DNA of 34,317 nucleotides from a bacterium. Its GTDB lineage: Bacteria > Bacillota_I > Bacilli_A > RFN20 > CAG-826. The stretch spans positions 1-34,317 of the forward strand of contig SFUB01000005.1 in assembly GCA_004561785.1 (NCBI GenBank), read 5' to 3'. Every line of letters starts with the position of its first letter. Position 1 is the first letter of the stretch. The position numbers and the translations under genes are program-made. The notes below the pieces were generated by a model. It saw nothing but the letters and a program-made list of their open reading frames with translations, did not search any database and was not told where the DNA came from. Shown one piece after another: positions 9,313-17,862 of this stretch.

Positions 9313-10250
9313 TGGCTACCGCAATCAAACGCTCCCTGAACGAATCCCTGGCCAACCGCCCCGAGAACCGCAACAAGGACACCCAGACCAAGATCTGGAA
9401 CGCGACCAAGACGACGCTGCTGTTCGTGGTGATGACCCTCATCGCCATCGTCTTGCTCTTCCCTTACATCTTCATGCTCAATAAGTCGCTCATGACGAGC
9501 GACCAAGTCATCGATCCGACCGTTCCTTTCTTCCCGGACATCACCAACATCCAGTGGGGGAACTACGTGACCCTCTTCACCCAGGAGCTCAACGGCATCA
9601 ACTTCGGCGCCGCCTTGCTCCACACCTTCGAGATCGTCCTGTTCAACATCATCGCGATCCCCTTGTCCGCCTCGATGTCGGCCTTCGCCTTCTCCAAACT
9701 CAAATGGAAGGGCAAGAACGTCGTCTTCGCCTGCATGATGCTCACCATCATGCTCCCGGGCATCGTCACCCAGATCCCGCTGTTCGTCATGTACAGCAAG
9801 ATCGGCTGGATCAACACCCTTATGCCCTTCATGATCCCGAACCTCTTCGGCGGCGGGGCCCTCTACATCTTCCTGATCCGCCAGTACATGATGGGCATCC
9901 CCAACGAGCTCATCGACGCGGCCAAAGTCGATGGCTGCTCCATGTTCCGCATCTACTGGCAGATCGTCATCCCCAACTGCAAGACCATCCTGATCTACAT
10001 CATGATCAACGTCTTCTACAACATCTGGGGGGACTACTACGGACCTTTGGTCTATCTGACTTCCTCCGATGCGCCGATTACCTTCGCCTACGCTTTGTTC
10101 AAAGCCTCGACCGAAGGTAACGCCTCGGCATACCTCAGCAACATCCGCATGGCCGGCGGCGTCTTCATGACTTTGTTCCCGGCCGTCCTCTTCACGATCT
10201 TCCAGAACCAGCTGACCGATGGGGCGCTTACCTCCGGTCTGAAAGGATGA
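9312..10250 (+). CDS. Sugar ABC transporter permease, MalG/UgpE type
   Basis: The 312-residue permease is partner to the upstream gene. A hydrophobic first helix begins near residue 35, and a proline-rich TVPFFPD periplasmic segment and the EAA loop (LIDAAKVDGCSMFRIYW) follow, as in CUT1 MalG-like proteins. ATG 9312 shares its A with the upstream TAA, and GGGGAG lies 7 bases before it. The frame stays open further upstream but that part only shadows the previous gene. No ATP-binding subunit is encoded here, so a shared MsmK/UgpC-type ATPase elsewhere is expected. Confidence 0.93.
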   Translation: MATAIKRSLNESLANRPENRNKDTQTKIWNATKTTLLFVVMTLIAIVLLFPYIFMLNKSLMTSDQVIDPTVPFFPDITNIQWGNYVTLFTQELNGINFGAALLHTFEIVLFNIIAIPLSASMSAFAFSKLKWKGKNVVFACMMLTIMLPGIVTQIPLFVMYSKIGWINTLMPFMIPNLFGGGALYIFLIRQYMMGIPNELIDAAKVDGCSMFRIYWQIVIPNCKTILIYIMINVFYNIWGDYYGPLVYLTSSDAPITFAYALFKASTEGNASAYLSNIRMAGGVFMTLFPAVLFTIFQNQLTDGALTSGLKG

Positions 10251-10254
10251 ACCC

Positions 10255-12090
10255 ATGAAAGCAGGAAACAGGAAAACCCTATTCGCCTTGTCTCTCCCCT
10301 TGCTTTGCCTCGCCTCCTGCGGCGGGGACCCCGTCCCGTCCTCTTCGGAAAGCCGGGAGTCCGATTCCCAGGAGACCTCTTCTTCGGAGGAGGGACTCAA
10401 ACGCGTCGAGGATAACAGGCAGCTCTCCGACGCCGAATTCACCCGGGCCAATTTGGTCGGCTACGACGAATTCGGGCGCTTCATCTCCCGCGGAAGCTCC
10501 TCCACGGGCAAGAAGATGGGCATGTTTTATTTCCTTTGGCATGGGTCCCACGAAACCGGCTTCTACGACGTCACCAAAATCGAAAAAGAACTCCCTGGGG
10601 CGACTTTGGATCCCAATGCGGGCGAGATCTCGCCGGTGGAGGCCTTCCATTATTGGAGCGAGCCCCTCTACGGATACTATTCGAGCGGCGACCCCTTCGT
10701 CTTGGCCCGCCACGCGGAGCTATTGACCGCCTCCGGGGTCCAGTACCTCATCTTCGACGGCACCAACGGCTTCGAATACATGAACGCCGCCTTATCCCTC
10801 TGCGAAGTCTTCCAAGGCTTCGCCGACCAAGGCTTCTCGGTCCCCAAGATCGCCTGGTACAGCAACACCCACAGCGACAACGTCATCGACAAGATCTACG
10901 AGAATTTCTATTCCAAGGGCCTTTACGAGGACCTTTGGTACAAAGTCGACGGCAAGCCCTTCACGGTGGCCCGCACCAGCACCTGGAGCGACGAGCAATA
11001 TACCAAATACAGCGAATTCTTCACCATCAAAGAGGCCCAGTGGCCGGACGATCGCCCGATCCTGAGCGAAGGCTTCCCTTGGATGGACCTCGATTATCCC
11101 CAAAACAACTTCGACGGGACGATCTCGGTTTCCTCCTCCCAAGCCCCTGGCCTCAACATGGCCGACCCCAATTCCGCCCAAAGCCGGGCCTACGACCACA
11201 CCAAGGCCTCCGAAAGCGACGAGGACTACCGCATGGGTCGCAACTTCGAGACCCAGTGGAACACCGCCTTCAACCCCGACCCCGACGAAACCGGGGAGGT
11301 GGAGAACGTCTTCCTGACCGGCTGGAACGAATGGATGGCCATAAAGCAGAACCGCAACGGGGTCATCAACTTCTGCGACCAGTACAACGAGCAATACTCC
11401 CGCGACATGGAAATGGAGAACGGCCCCTTGGGCGATTGCTCCTACCTCCAGATGTCGCGCCTAGGCAAGAAATGGCTCTACGGCGAAGGGGAGCATTATC
11501 TCTACAAGACCAAGACGATAAACCTCGACCAAGAAAAAGATTGGGACGAAGGCACGACCGTTTATCTTGATTTCGCCGGCGACGCGAGGAACCGCGACTA
11601 CAAGAAAGCCCCGATCTACACCGACGAACGCTACGTCGATAACTCCGCCCGCAACGACATCGTCTCCTCCAAAGTCACCCACGACGCGGACAATCTCTAC
11701 TTCCGCATCGAGACCGCGGAGAACATCACCCTTCCGGAAGAAGGCGATCAAAAGTGGATGAACATCCTGCTCAATTCCTTCGCCTCCGGGCCCAAATTCG
11801 CCCATAACTTCGATTACCGCATCAATTCCTCCAGGACCTCTTCCGCGCTCGCGGTGGAACGTTACCTTGAGGATGGGACGTGGCAGAAGATCGGTGAGGC
11901 CCCCTATCGCCTCAAAGGCAAGACCCTCACCCTCGCTCTCCCTTTGTCCCTCATCGGCAAATCCGAAAGCGAATGCCACATTTCCTTCAAAGTCGCCGAC
12001 AACGTGACCCATGGCGATGACATCATGGACTATTACGTGAGCGGCGATTCCGCCCCGATTGGGAGGTTATCCTACGAATATGGCTACTAA
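10255..12090 (+). CDS. GH99/WbsX-like lipoprotein with CBM9-like C-terminal domain (paralogue A)
   Basis: The 611-residue lipoprotein has Cys22 in CLASC followed by a Ser/Glu-rich tether. Residues about 75-410 form a putative TIM-barrel with FYFLWHGSHETGFYDVTK near 90, SEPLYGYYSSGDPFV near 140 and FLTGWNEWMA containing Glu359. WNEW near the barrel end recalls GH99, GH71 and WbsX-type proteins, where the Glu is catalytic, so an endo-acting glycan hydrolase is inferred. Residues about 423-611 resemble CBM9/DOMON carbohydrate-binding domains (DNSARNDIV, DADNLYFRIET). It starts 4 bases after the permease gene. It is homologous along its whole length to the next gene, with the same motifs in the same order. 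The enzyme family and substrate are not established. Confidence 0.75.
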   Translation: MKAGNRKTLFALSLPLLCLASCGGDPVPSSSESRESDSQETSSSEEGLKRVEDNRQLSDAEFTRANLVGYDEFGRFISRGSSSTGKKMGMFYFLWHGSHETGFYDVTKIEKELPGATLDPNAGEISPVEAFHYWSEPLYGYYSSGDPFVLARHAELLTASGVQYLIFDGTNGFEYMNAALSLCEVFQGFADQGFSVPKIAWYSNTHSDNVIDKIYENFYSKGLYEDLWYKVDGKPFTVARTSTWSDEQYTKYSEFFTIKEAQWPDDRPILSEGFPWMDLDYPQNNFDGTISVSSSQAPGLNMADPNSAQSRAYDHTKASESDEDYRMGRNFETQWNTAFNPDPDETGEVENVFLTGWNEWMAIKQNRNGVINFCDQYNEQYSRDMEMENGPLGDCSYLQMSRLGKKWLYGEGEHYLYKTKTINLDQEKDWDEGTTVYLDFAGDARNRDYKKAPIYTDERYVDNSARNDIVSSKVTHDADNLYFRIETAENITLPEEGDQKWMNILLNSFASGPKFAHNFDYRINSSRTSSALAVERYLEDGTWQKIGEAPYRLKGKTLTLALPLSLIGKSESECHISFKVADNVTHGDDIMDYYVSGDSAPIGRLSYEYGY

Positions 12091-13975
12091 TAAGAAAAAA
12101 GCGGCGGTGGGATTATCCTCCTTGCTCGCCTTCACCCTCACTTCCTGCGTCAATAGCCCCGTCCCTTCTTCCTCTTCCTCGTCCTCCTCTTCCTCCGACG
12201 CCCCTTCCTCTTCGGAAACCCCGTTGCCGGAAGATACCCGGGACCTATCCCCGATCGAATACGCCCGCGTCAACTTGACCGGCAAGGATTCCCTCGGCAG
12301 GAAGATCGAGCGTTACGACTCCTACAAGGAGAAGAAAAGCTACGTCGGCCTCTTCTACCACGTTTGGCACGGGGCCCACGAGACCGGGATCTACGACATC
12401 ACCAAGCTCGAATCGACCGAAGAAGGGAGGATCGCCCTCTCCTCCAGAAGCGACCCCGCTTCCCCGGAAGGGGCCTTCCACTGGGTGACCGAGCCCCTAT
12501 ACGGCTATTACTCCAGCGCCGACCCCTACGTGATCCGCCGCCACATCGAGCTCTTCGTGAATGCCGGCGTGGACTACCTAGCCTTGGACTACACCAATGC
12601 CGTCGTCTACCCCGAGACCACCGAGCCCTTGCTCGATGCCTTGCTGGAACTCTCCTTCCAAGGAGTCCCGGTGCCGAAGATCGTCTTCTACACCAACAGC
12701 AGCTCCGGCTCGACGGTCAACAGCATCTATGAGCTCTTCTACGCCTCCGGCAAATACGAGAATATCTGGTTCTCTTTGGATGGCCTCCGCCCCCTCATCA
12801 TCGGCATCACCGAGAATAACGGCAACGCCTCGGACCAGACCAAATACGCCCAAGGCTATTACGGGCATGAGTACCGCGATTACGTGAGCAACGCGATGCA
12901 GCAGTACTTCGACGTCCGCGAGTCGGCCTGGCCTAACGGCGATTACAACGCGAACTCCATCCCTTGGATGACCTGGCAATACCCCCAGCTCATCCCTGAG
13001 GAGACCCGTTCCATCGTCATCCCCGCCGCCCAGCACGCCCACGACGTCGTCTACGCCTCCAGCAAACGCAACGAATGCTCAAGGGGCTACGACAACTTGA
13101 CCCATGAGAAATCCGCCTCTTGGTGGGAAGGCCAATCCTTCCAGCAGATGTGGGACTACGCCTTGGAGCATCAGGACAGCATCGACAACTTCTTCGTGAC
13201 CGGCTGGAACGAGTGGATGGCCATCAAGCAATGGGCCGCCGTCGACGGCACCCACTCCGTCCAGTTCGTCGATGACTACAATCAGGAATATTCCCGCGAT
13301 CTTGAGATGACCAAATCCGGCGAGCTCAAAGACAATTTCTACCTTCAGTTCGTCGCCAACGTCAAAAAGCTCAAGATGAATCCCTTCGTCCGCTACAAAA
13401 AGCCCAAGGCCACCATTGAGCTCGACAAGTTCGAACAGTGGGCCTTGATCCCGGGCTACGCCGATATGGAAGGCGACGCGATCAAACGCGACTTCCAAGA
13501 CTGCGTGATCGATAGCGGCGGGAAACGTTACTTCGACGACTCCGCCCGCAACGACATCGTCCTGACCAAAGTCTGCGAAGACGCGGAGAACCTCTATTTC
13601 TACATCAAGACCAAAGAGGACATCACCTCCTACGAGAAAGGCGATGCCACCTTCATGAACGTCTTGATCCACACCTCCGACGAATTGCCTTCCTTCGAGG
13701 ACTATAACTTCATCCTCAACCGCACCCTCGAAAACGGCAAAGGTTCGATCGAAAAGAGCCTCGGCGGCTTCTCCTTCGAGAAAGTCGGCGAATCCGAGGT
13801 CTATATCCAAGGGAACGTCATGACCATGAAAGTCCCGAGGTCCGCCTTGGGGCTAGAGGCAAATAGCGACATGTACTTCAAAGTCGCCGACCACGTCACC
13901 CATCCTGACGACATCATGGATTATTACGTCTCCGGAGACGTCGCCCCCTTGGGGAGACTCGGCTACGGCTATTAA
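12080..13975 (+). CDS. GH99/WbsX-like lipoprotein with CBM9-like C-terminal domain (paralogue B)
   Basis: The 631-residue paralogue of the preceding gene has lipidated Cys23 (LTSC) and a tether containing a run of about ten serines. Matching blocks include FYHVWHGAHETGIYDITK, TEPLYGYYSSADPYV, FVTGWNEWMAIKQ with Glu378, and a CBM9-like tail (about 443-631) with FDDSARNDIV and ENLYFYIKT. Both end in a similar VADxVTHxDDIMDYYVSGD segment. ATG 12080 overlaps the upstream gene by 11 bases, with GGGAGG at 12061-12066; the frame extends to a TTG at 12059, which is less likely. Divergence between the two copies is considerable, so they may cut different linkages of one glycan. Function is inferred only. 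Confidence 0.75.
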   Translation: MATNKKKAAVGLSSLLAFTLTSCVNSPVPSSSSSSSSSSDAPSSSETPLPEDTRDLSPIEYARVNLTGKDSLGRKIERYDSYKEKKSYVGLFYHVWHGAHETGIYDITKLESTEEGRIALSSRSDPASPEGAFHWVTEPLYGYYSSADPYVIRRHIELFVNAGVDYLALDYTNAVVYPETTEPLLDALLELSFQGVPVPKIVFYTNSSSGSTVNSIYELFYASGKYENIWFSLDGLRPLIIGITENNGNASDQTKYAQGYYGHEYRDYVSNAMQQYFDVRESAWPNGDYNANSIPWMTWQYPQLIPEETRSIVIPAAQHAHDVVYASSKRNECSRGYDNLTHEKSASWWEGQSFQQMWDYALEHQDSIDNFFVTGWNEWMAIKQWAAVDGTHSVQFVDDYNQEYSRDLEMTKSGELKDNFYLQFVANVKKLKMNPFVRYKKPKATIELDKFEQWALIPGYADMEGDAIKRDFQDCVIDSGGKRYFDDSARNDIVLTKVCEDAENLYFYIKTKEDITSYEKGDATFMNVLIHTSDELPSFEDYNFILNRTLENGKGSIEKSLGGFSFEKVGESEVYIQGNVMTMKVPRSALGLEANSDMYFKVADHVTHPDDIMDYYVSGDVAPLGRLGYGY

Positions 13976-14066
13976 GCATATCCAATAAAAAGGAGGGCAG
14001 AACAACAGAGAGAATTCCTGAATCCGATCCGATCCGACAAACAGCCCGAAAGGGCAGGAGAAAACA

Positions 14067-17000
14067 ATGAAAAACAAAACCAAATTCGGCATCGCGGGCG
14101 TCTTCGCCCTCTCTGCCGCCTCCATCGCGATGGCTTTGTCGAACGTCCCCGCCTCCGCCGTCAGAGCGGAAGGGGAGACGGAGACCAAGATCGCCGGCGT
14201 GGTCAACAACGCAAACATCTTCGGCGGGAACAAAGCCGCGATGTTCACGATCGAAAGCGCGCCGGACTTCGGCGCCTGGTATGGTGCGGCAAGCGCTTCC
14301 GTCACCCCGGCCCCGACGTTAGTCAATCCTTTCGGAGAGACCGTCACGACCAACGGCATCTTCCCCTATGGCAACCACATTATCTTCGCCTACGGGAACG
14401 TCAACCAATATGGGAACATCGTCTCCTTCGCCAAGGACGCGGTGATCTCAAGCTCCGCCGCCGGCAACTTCAAACTCACCGAAGGCGCCGCCTACATCTG
14501 CAAAGTCCCCAATGGGGAAAGCGGGGATTGGACCCCCTTCATCGAGCCGAATTCCGTCACCGTGCCGGAAACCAAGGTGAGTCTTGGCGTCGCCGCGACC
14601 TATCAAGTTAACGCAAGCGTCGACACCACGGAAGAAAACCCCCTCGTCTTCTACAGAAGCTCCAACACCGACGTCGCCGATGTCTCCGCTTCCGGCGTTG
14701 TGACCGGGAAAACCACCGGCACTGCGACCATCTCCGTCTATAGCGGGCTCAAACACGCGGAAATCGAAGTCACCGTCGAGGAAGGCGCCGTCTATGAGTC
14801 CTTTGAAATCGCCGGAGAGGCCTACTCCCTCAATCAGGGCGACGACTGGCGCATGGGCCTCAAGGGAAAGAAGGGCATCAAGCATTTCTCCAACGGATCC
14901 TCCGTCGAAGTCGACATCACCGAATCCATGTGCGACGCGACCGGATTCGATTCCGAGAAGCTCGGCTCCCAAAAAATCAAAGTCAACTGCGACGGCAAGG
15001 AAGCAGAACTCTCCTATAACGTGGTCGCGATCCCCGAGATCAAAGTCAACGAGAAGAACTTCTTCGGCGCCGATAAGACCGGCTGGGGCCAATTCACCTT
15101 CATTGCCGGCGACGTCGAGGATAGGTCGCAATACCTCAACCTCAGCAAAGAGCTCGTCGCTTCCGTCAGCGAGCACATCCTCGTCAACGGCCAGCCGATG
15201 AACCTAACCGGCGTCAAGAACCTCGGCGGGGCCCGTTACATCTTCTATACCCCCGTCACCTTCAAGCAGGGCGACGTCGTGACCATCAAAGCCGGGTTCC
15301 GCTTGTATCAATACACCGGGACGAGCAACGGCAACCATGACGCCAACGGCGACGGCTACTTCACCGCGGTCAGAGAAGTCAAATCCGACTTCAAATACGT
15401 TGCTACCAGCGCTTCCACCTTCGCCACTTGGGAAGCAGATCCCGTTGGCTTCGAACTCGCCCCCCACGCGAGCGAGATCTTCGTCAATGAGCAGATGAAG
15501 CTCGACTGGACCATCACCTCCCCCGAAGGCATGACCGCCTACGGCACCCCGACCTTCTCTTCCAGCGACGAAGCGATCGCAACCGTCGATAGCAACGGGC
15601 TCGTGGTCGGCAAAGGCATCGGCGAAGTCACCATCAAAGCCACCCTCCGCTGCGCCGAAGGCGAAGTCGAGAAGAGCTTCACGCTGAACGTCTTGGCCGA
15701 GAAGACCCGCACCGGCGTCATCTTCTCCGATGCTTGGAAGGTCTATTCCTTCATGAAGGGAGAGGACGCGAGCTCCTTCGCCCCGACCCTAACCAAGGCC
15801 AAGTTCATCTACGAAGACGGCAGCAACTCCGCCGAATTCCCGATTCTGGATTCCGACATCGTCACCGTCTCCGCGGTCGACACCTCCGTCGTCGGCGAAG
15901 TCGATCTGCCCGTCACCTTCAAGCGCGGCGAAATGACCTTGAACGGCTCCATCAAAGTCAACGTCTACGAACCGATCGAAGAGAAGGTCAAACAGGTCGC
16001 GATCGTCGACTGGTTCGACTATTCCACCTTCATCCAGTGCGGCAACACCTGCACCAACAAAGCCAACCTCACCGACTCTAACTACGGCAAGAAGTTCATG
16101 GAATACATCTCCTATAACCGCGCCGACGGCACCAAGGTTGAGCTCTCCTCCGTCTACCAGCTCGGCGCCAACATCGCCATCTTCCCGAAATTCCTCTACA
16201 ACGAAAGCGGGCAGAAGATCGTCAACGCCGATAACTACAACCAGCTCTATCAAAAGGGCGATATCATCACCATCAAGGAGAAGACCCCGCTCTTCACCTG
16301 GACCGGCAACCTCGAGGATCCCGGCAACCGCAACGCCCCGATTGAAGGGACCGGAACCTGGGCCATCGAAGGCTACATCGAAGAAGAACTCGTCTACAAA
16401 TACGGCGATACCGGATGGGTCCGCTTCGTTGAGACCAAAGAGCTCGTCGCCAAAGCCGACGAGATCACCGTCACCATCGGCAAACCGGCCCTCGCCAACA
16501 TCACCCGCGGGCCTAGCGGCGCCAATTCCGGCGTGATCACCTATTCCTCCAGCGACGAGAGCATCGCTAAGGTCAACGAGAAGACCGGCGTCATCCAGGG
16601 CCTCAAAGCCGGCGACGCCACGATCACCGCGACCTGGGTCAGCGACGAAGGCGACAAAACCCTGACCAAATCGATCACCGTCCACGTCGTCGACGCCCTC
16701 AAGTCGCTGAAGGCCAACGCCACCGCCGAAGTCAACAAAGGCGAAGACCTCGACCTCAGCAAGCTCGGCCTCAAAGCCGTCTACGCCTCGGGTGAGGAGA
16801 AAGACGTTGACCTCTCCAAAGTCACCGTCGCCGGCTTCGACAAGAACACCGCCGGCGCCCAGAAAGTCACCCTCGCCTACACCGAAGGCGACGTGACCGT
16901 CAGAGCGACCGTGAACGTGACCGTCAAAGACGCCTCTGCGCCCGTCTCTTCTGAAACCTCCGAGCCGAGCGGCGGAACCTCCGAAACCCCGGCTCCGGAT

Positions 17001-17111
17001 CAGAACAAAGGCGGATGCGGCGGCGAGATCATCGGCACCGGCATCGTGGCTGCCCTCGCTCTCACCGGCGTCGCCGCCATCGCCATCAAACGCAAAAAAG
17101 AGGACAAGTAA
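14067..17111 (+). CDS. Large surface protein, three repeated module-BIG2-BIG3 units and GGCGG C-terminal anchor
   Basis: The 1014-residue protein has a signal peptide (cleavage near Ala34). An architecture appears three times: a module of about 110-150 residues (about 40-165, 327-440, 641-790), a BIG2 Ig-like domain (about 168-238, 459-545, 790-876), and a Big_3-like domain (about 243-316, 546-640, 877-960). Modules 1 and 3 share GxNIxIF-like segments and all contain G-D/N rich loops. A Ser/Glu/Pro linker leads to GGCGG (Cys984), a hydrophobic helix and RKKEDK, so the protein is membrane or wall anchored. It follows the glycan operon by 91 bases, has AGGAG before its start, and ends at a strong terminator. 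It may bind glycan or serve as an adhesin; the ligand is unknown. Confidence 0.8.
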   Translation: MKNKTKFGIAGVFALSAASIAMALSNVPASAVRAEGETETKIAGVVNNANIFGGNKAAMFTIESAPDFGAWYGAASASVTPAPTLVNPFGETVTTNGIFPYGNHIIFAYGNVNQYGNIVSFAKDAVISSSAAGNFKLTEGAAYICKVPNGESGDWTPFIEPNSVTVPETKVSLGVAATYQVNASVDTTEENPLVFYRSSNTDVADVSASGVVTGKTTGTATISVYSGLKHAEIEVTVEEGAVYESFEIAGEAYSLNQGDDWRMGLKGKKGIKHFSNGSSVEVDITESMCDATGFDSEKLGSQKIKVNCDGKEAELSYNVVAIPEIKVNEKNFFGADKTGWGQFTFIAGDVEDRSQYLNLSKELVASVSEHILVNGQPMNLTGVKNLGGARYIFYTPVTFKQGDVVTIKAGFRLYQYTGTSNGNHDANGDGYFTAVREVKSDFKYVATSASTFATWEADPVGFELAPHASEIFVNEQMKLDWTITSPEGMTAYGTPTFSSSDEAIATVDSNGLVVGKGIGEVTIKATLRCAEGEVEKSFTLNVLAEKTRTGVIFSDAWKVYSFMKGEDASSFAPTLTKAKFIYEDGSNSAEFPILDSDIVTVSAVDTSVVGEVDLPVTFKRGEMTLNGSIKVNVYEPIEEKVKQVAIVDWFDYSTFIQCGNTCTNKANLTDSNYGKKFMEYISYNRADGTKVELSSVYQLGANIAIFPKFLYNESGQKIVNADNYNQLYQKGDIITIKEKTPLFTWTGNLEDPGNRNAPIEGTGTWAIEGYIEEELVYKYGDTGWVRFVETKELVAKADEITVTIGKPALANITRGPSGANSGVITYSSSDESIAKVNEKTGVIQGLKAGDATITATWVSDEGDKTLTKSITVHVVDALKSLKANATAEVNKGEDLDLSKLGLKAVYASGEEKDVDLSKVTVAGFDKNTAGAQKVTLAYTEGDVTVRATVNVTVKDASAPVSSETSEPSGGTSETPAPDQNKGGCGGEIIGTGIVAALALTGVAAIAIKRKKEDK

Positions 17112-17133
17112 TCCGGATTCGGATTGACCTCTC

Positions 17134-17162
17134 AGCCCGCGGACACCCGCGGGCTTTTCTTG
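17134..17162 (+). terminator. Intrinsic terminator of the glycan locus
   Basis: A perfect 9-bp stem AGCCCGCGG/CCGCGGGCT (17134-17142 and 17147-17155) with loop ACAC is followed by TTTTCTT. It lies 23 bases after the surface-protein stop. Confidence 0.9.
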
Positions 17163-17175
17163 CTCTAGGGCAACA

Positions 17176-17206
17176 AAGAGCAAAAAGAAAACCCGCCGAA
17201 GCGGGT
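17176..17206 (-). terminator. Intrinsic terminator of the isomerase gene
   Basis: Read on the minus strand, ACCCGC-TTCG-GCGGGT (17206 to 17191) is followed by TTTCTTTTTG. It lies 24 bases beyond the stop of the RpiB-like gene and uses a stable TTCG tetraloop. Confidence 0.85.
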
Positions 17207-17229
17207 CTTCCCGAAAGGAGAGAAGAGGG

Positions 17230-17808
17230 TTATTTGTCTTCGGGCTTGGTCTCAAGGGTGAGATCGTAGTCGCCGAGGTGCTTCATCTTGAAGCCGTTCT
17301 TCTTGTATTCCTCGTAATCGAAGGCCTCGAGCTCATCGATCGCGAGTTTGTGGAACTCATAGAAGTTGTGCCACCATTCGTATCCGTCCCCGAGATTGTG
17401 GGACAGGTAGGCATCGGCGATGTCGCAGCCCATCTGCGGGGCCACGTAGAAGGCGCCCATGGCGAGGACGTTGACCCCGTTGCCGGTGATGGCGCGGAGG
17501 GCGGCGGGGACGCTTTCGACGACGCCGGCCATGACGTGGGGGCATTTGCTCGCGGCGATGTGGATGCCCATGCCGGTTCCGCAGAAGATGAGGGCGCGCT
17601 CGAATTCGCCTTCGCTGATCTTGGCCCCGACGCGGAGGCCGACGCGGTGGAACATGTTCTCCGTGTCGTTGGGGTCGCTGTCTTTGGTGACCCCGATGTC
17701 GGTGATCTTCCAGCCCTTCTTGCGGAGGTGCTCGCAAACGGCTTCCTTCAAGGGGTAGCCGGCGAAGTCGGCGCCGACGAGAAGGTATTTGTCTTTGATG
17801 GTTTTCAT
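17230..17808 (-). CDS. RpiB/LacA/LacB-family sugar-phosphate isomerase, divergent active site
   Basis: The 192-residue protein matches the RpiB fold: GADFAGYPLKE near the N-terminus, CGTGMGIHIAASK with the base Cys76, and GNGVNVLAMG at 109-118. Family members isomerise aldose and ketose phosphates (ribose-5-P, galactose-6-P, allose-6-P, tetrose-4-P). Here the usual DHAG histidine is Phe15 and the HNDxN histidine (His99 in E. coli RpiB) is Gly109, so substrate handling should differ. It is also longer than the usual 145-150 residues, through a C-terminal extension (about 150-192) rich in Trp, Tyr and charged residues. AAGGAG lies upstream of ATG 17808. It is transcribed alone, opposite to its neighbours. 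Exact substrate is unknown. Confidence 0.82.
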   Translation of the reverse strand: MKTIKDKYLLVGADFAGYPLKEAVCEHLRKKGWKITDIGVTKDSDPNDTENMFHRVGLRVGAKISEGEFERALIFCGTGMGIHIAASKCPHVMAGVVESVPAALRAITGNGVNVLAMGAFYVAPQMGCDIADAYLSHNLGDGYEWWHNFYEFHKLAIDELEAFDYEEYKKNGFKMKHLGDYDLTLETKPEDK

Positions 17809-17862
17809 TGAAACTATCTCCTTTGCCTTATTGTAACCTTTCCGCGCGGGTCTGACCTTTTT

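Noticed and set aside
12160..12215. Serine-codon tract as a phase-variable repeat
   Set aside because: The run mixes TCC, TCT and TCG codons and is not a uniform short tandem repeat; it is simply a lipoprotein tether.
17010..17111. LPXTG sortase signal
   Set aside because: No LPXTG-like pentapeptide precedes the helix; the motif there is GGCGG.
15789..17255. Open minus-strand frame of 488 codons
   Set aside because: Shadow of the surface-protein gene, with low-complexity composition, crossing two terminators.
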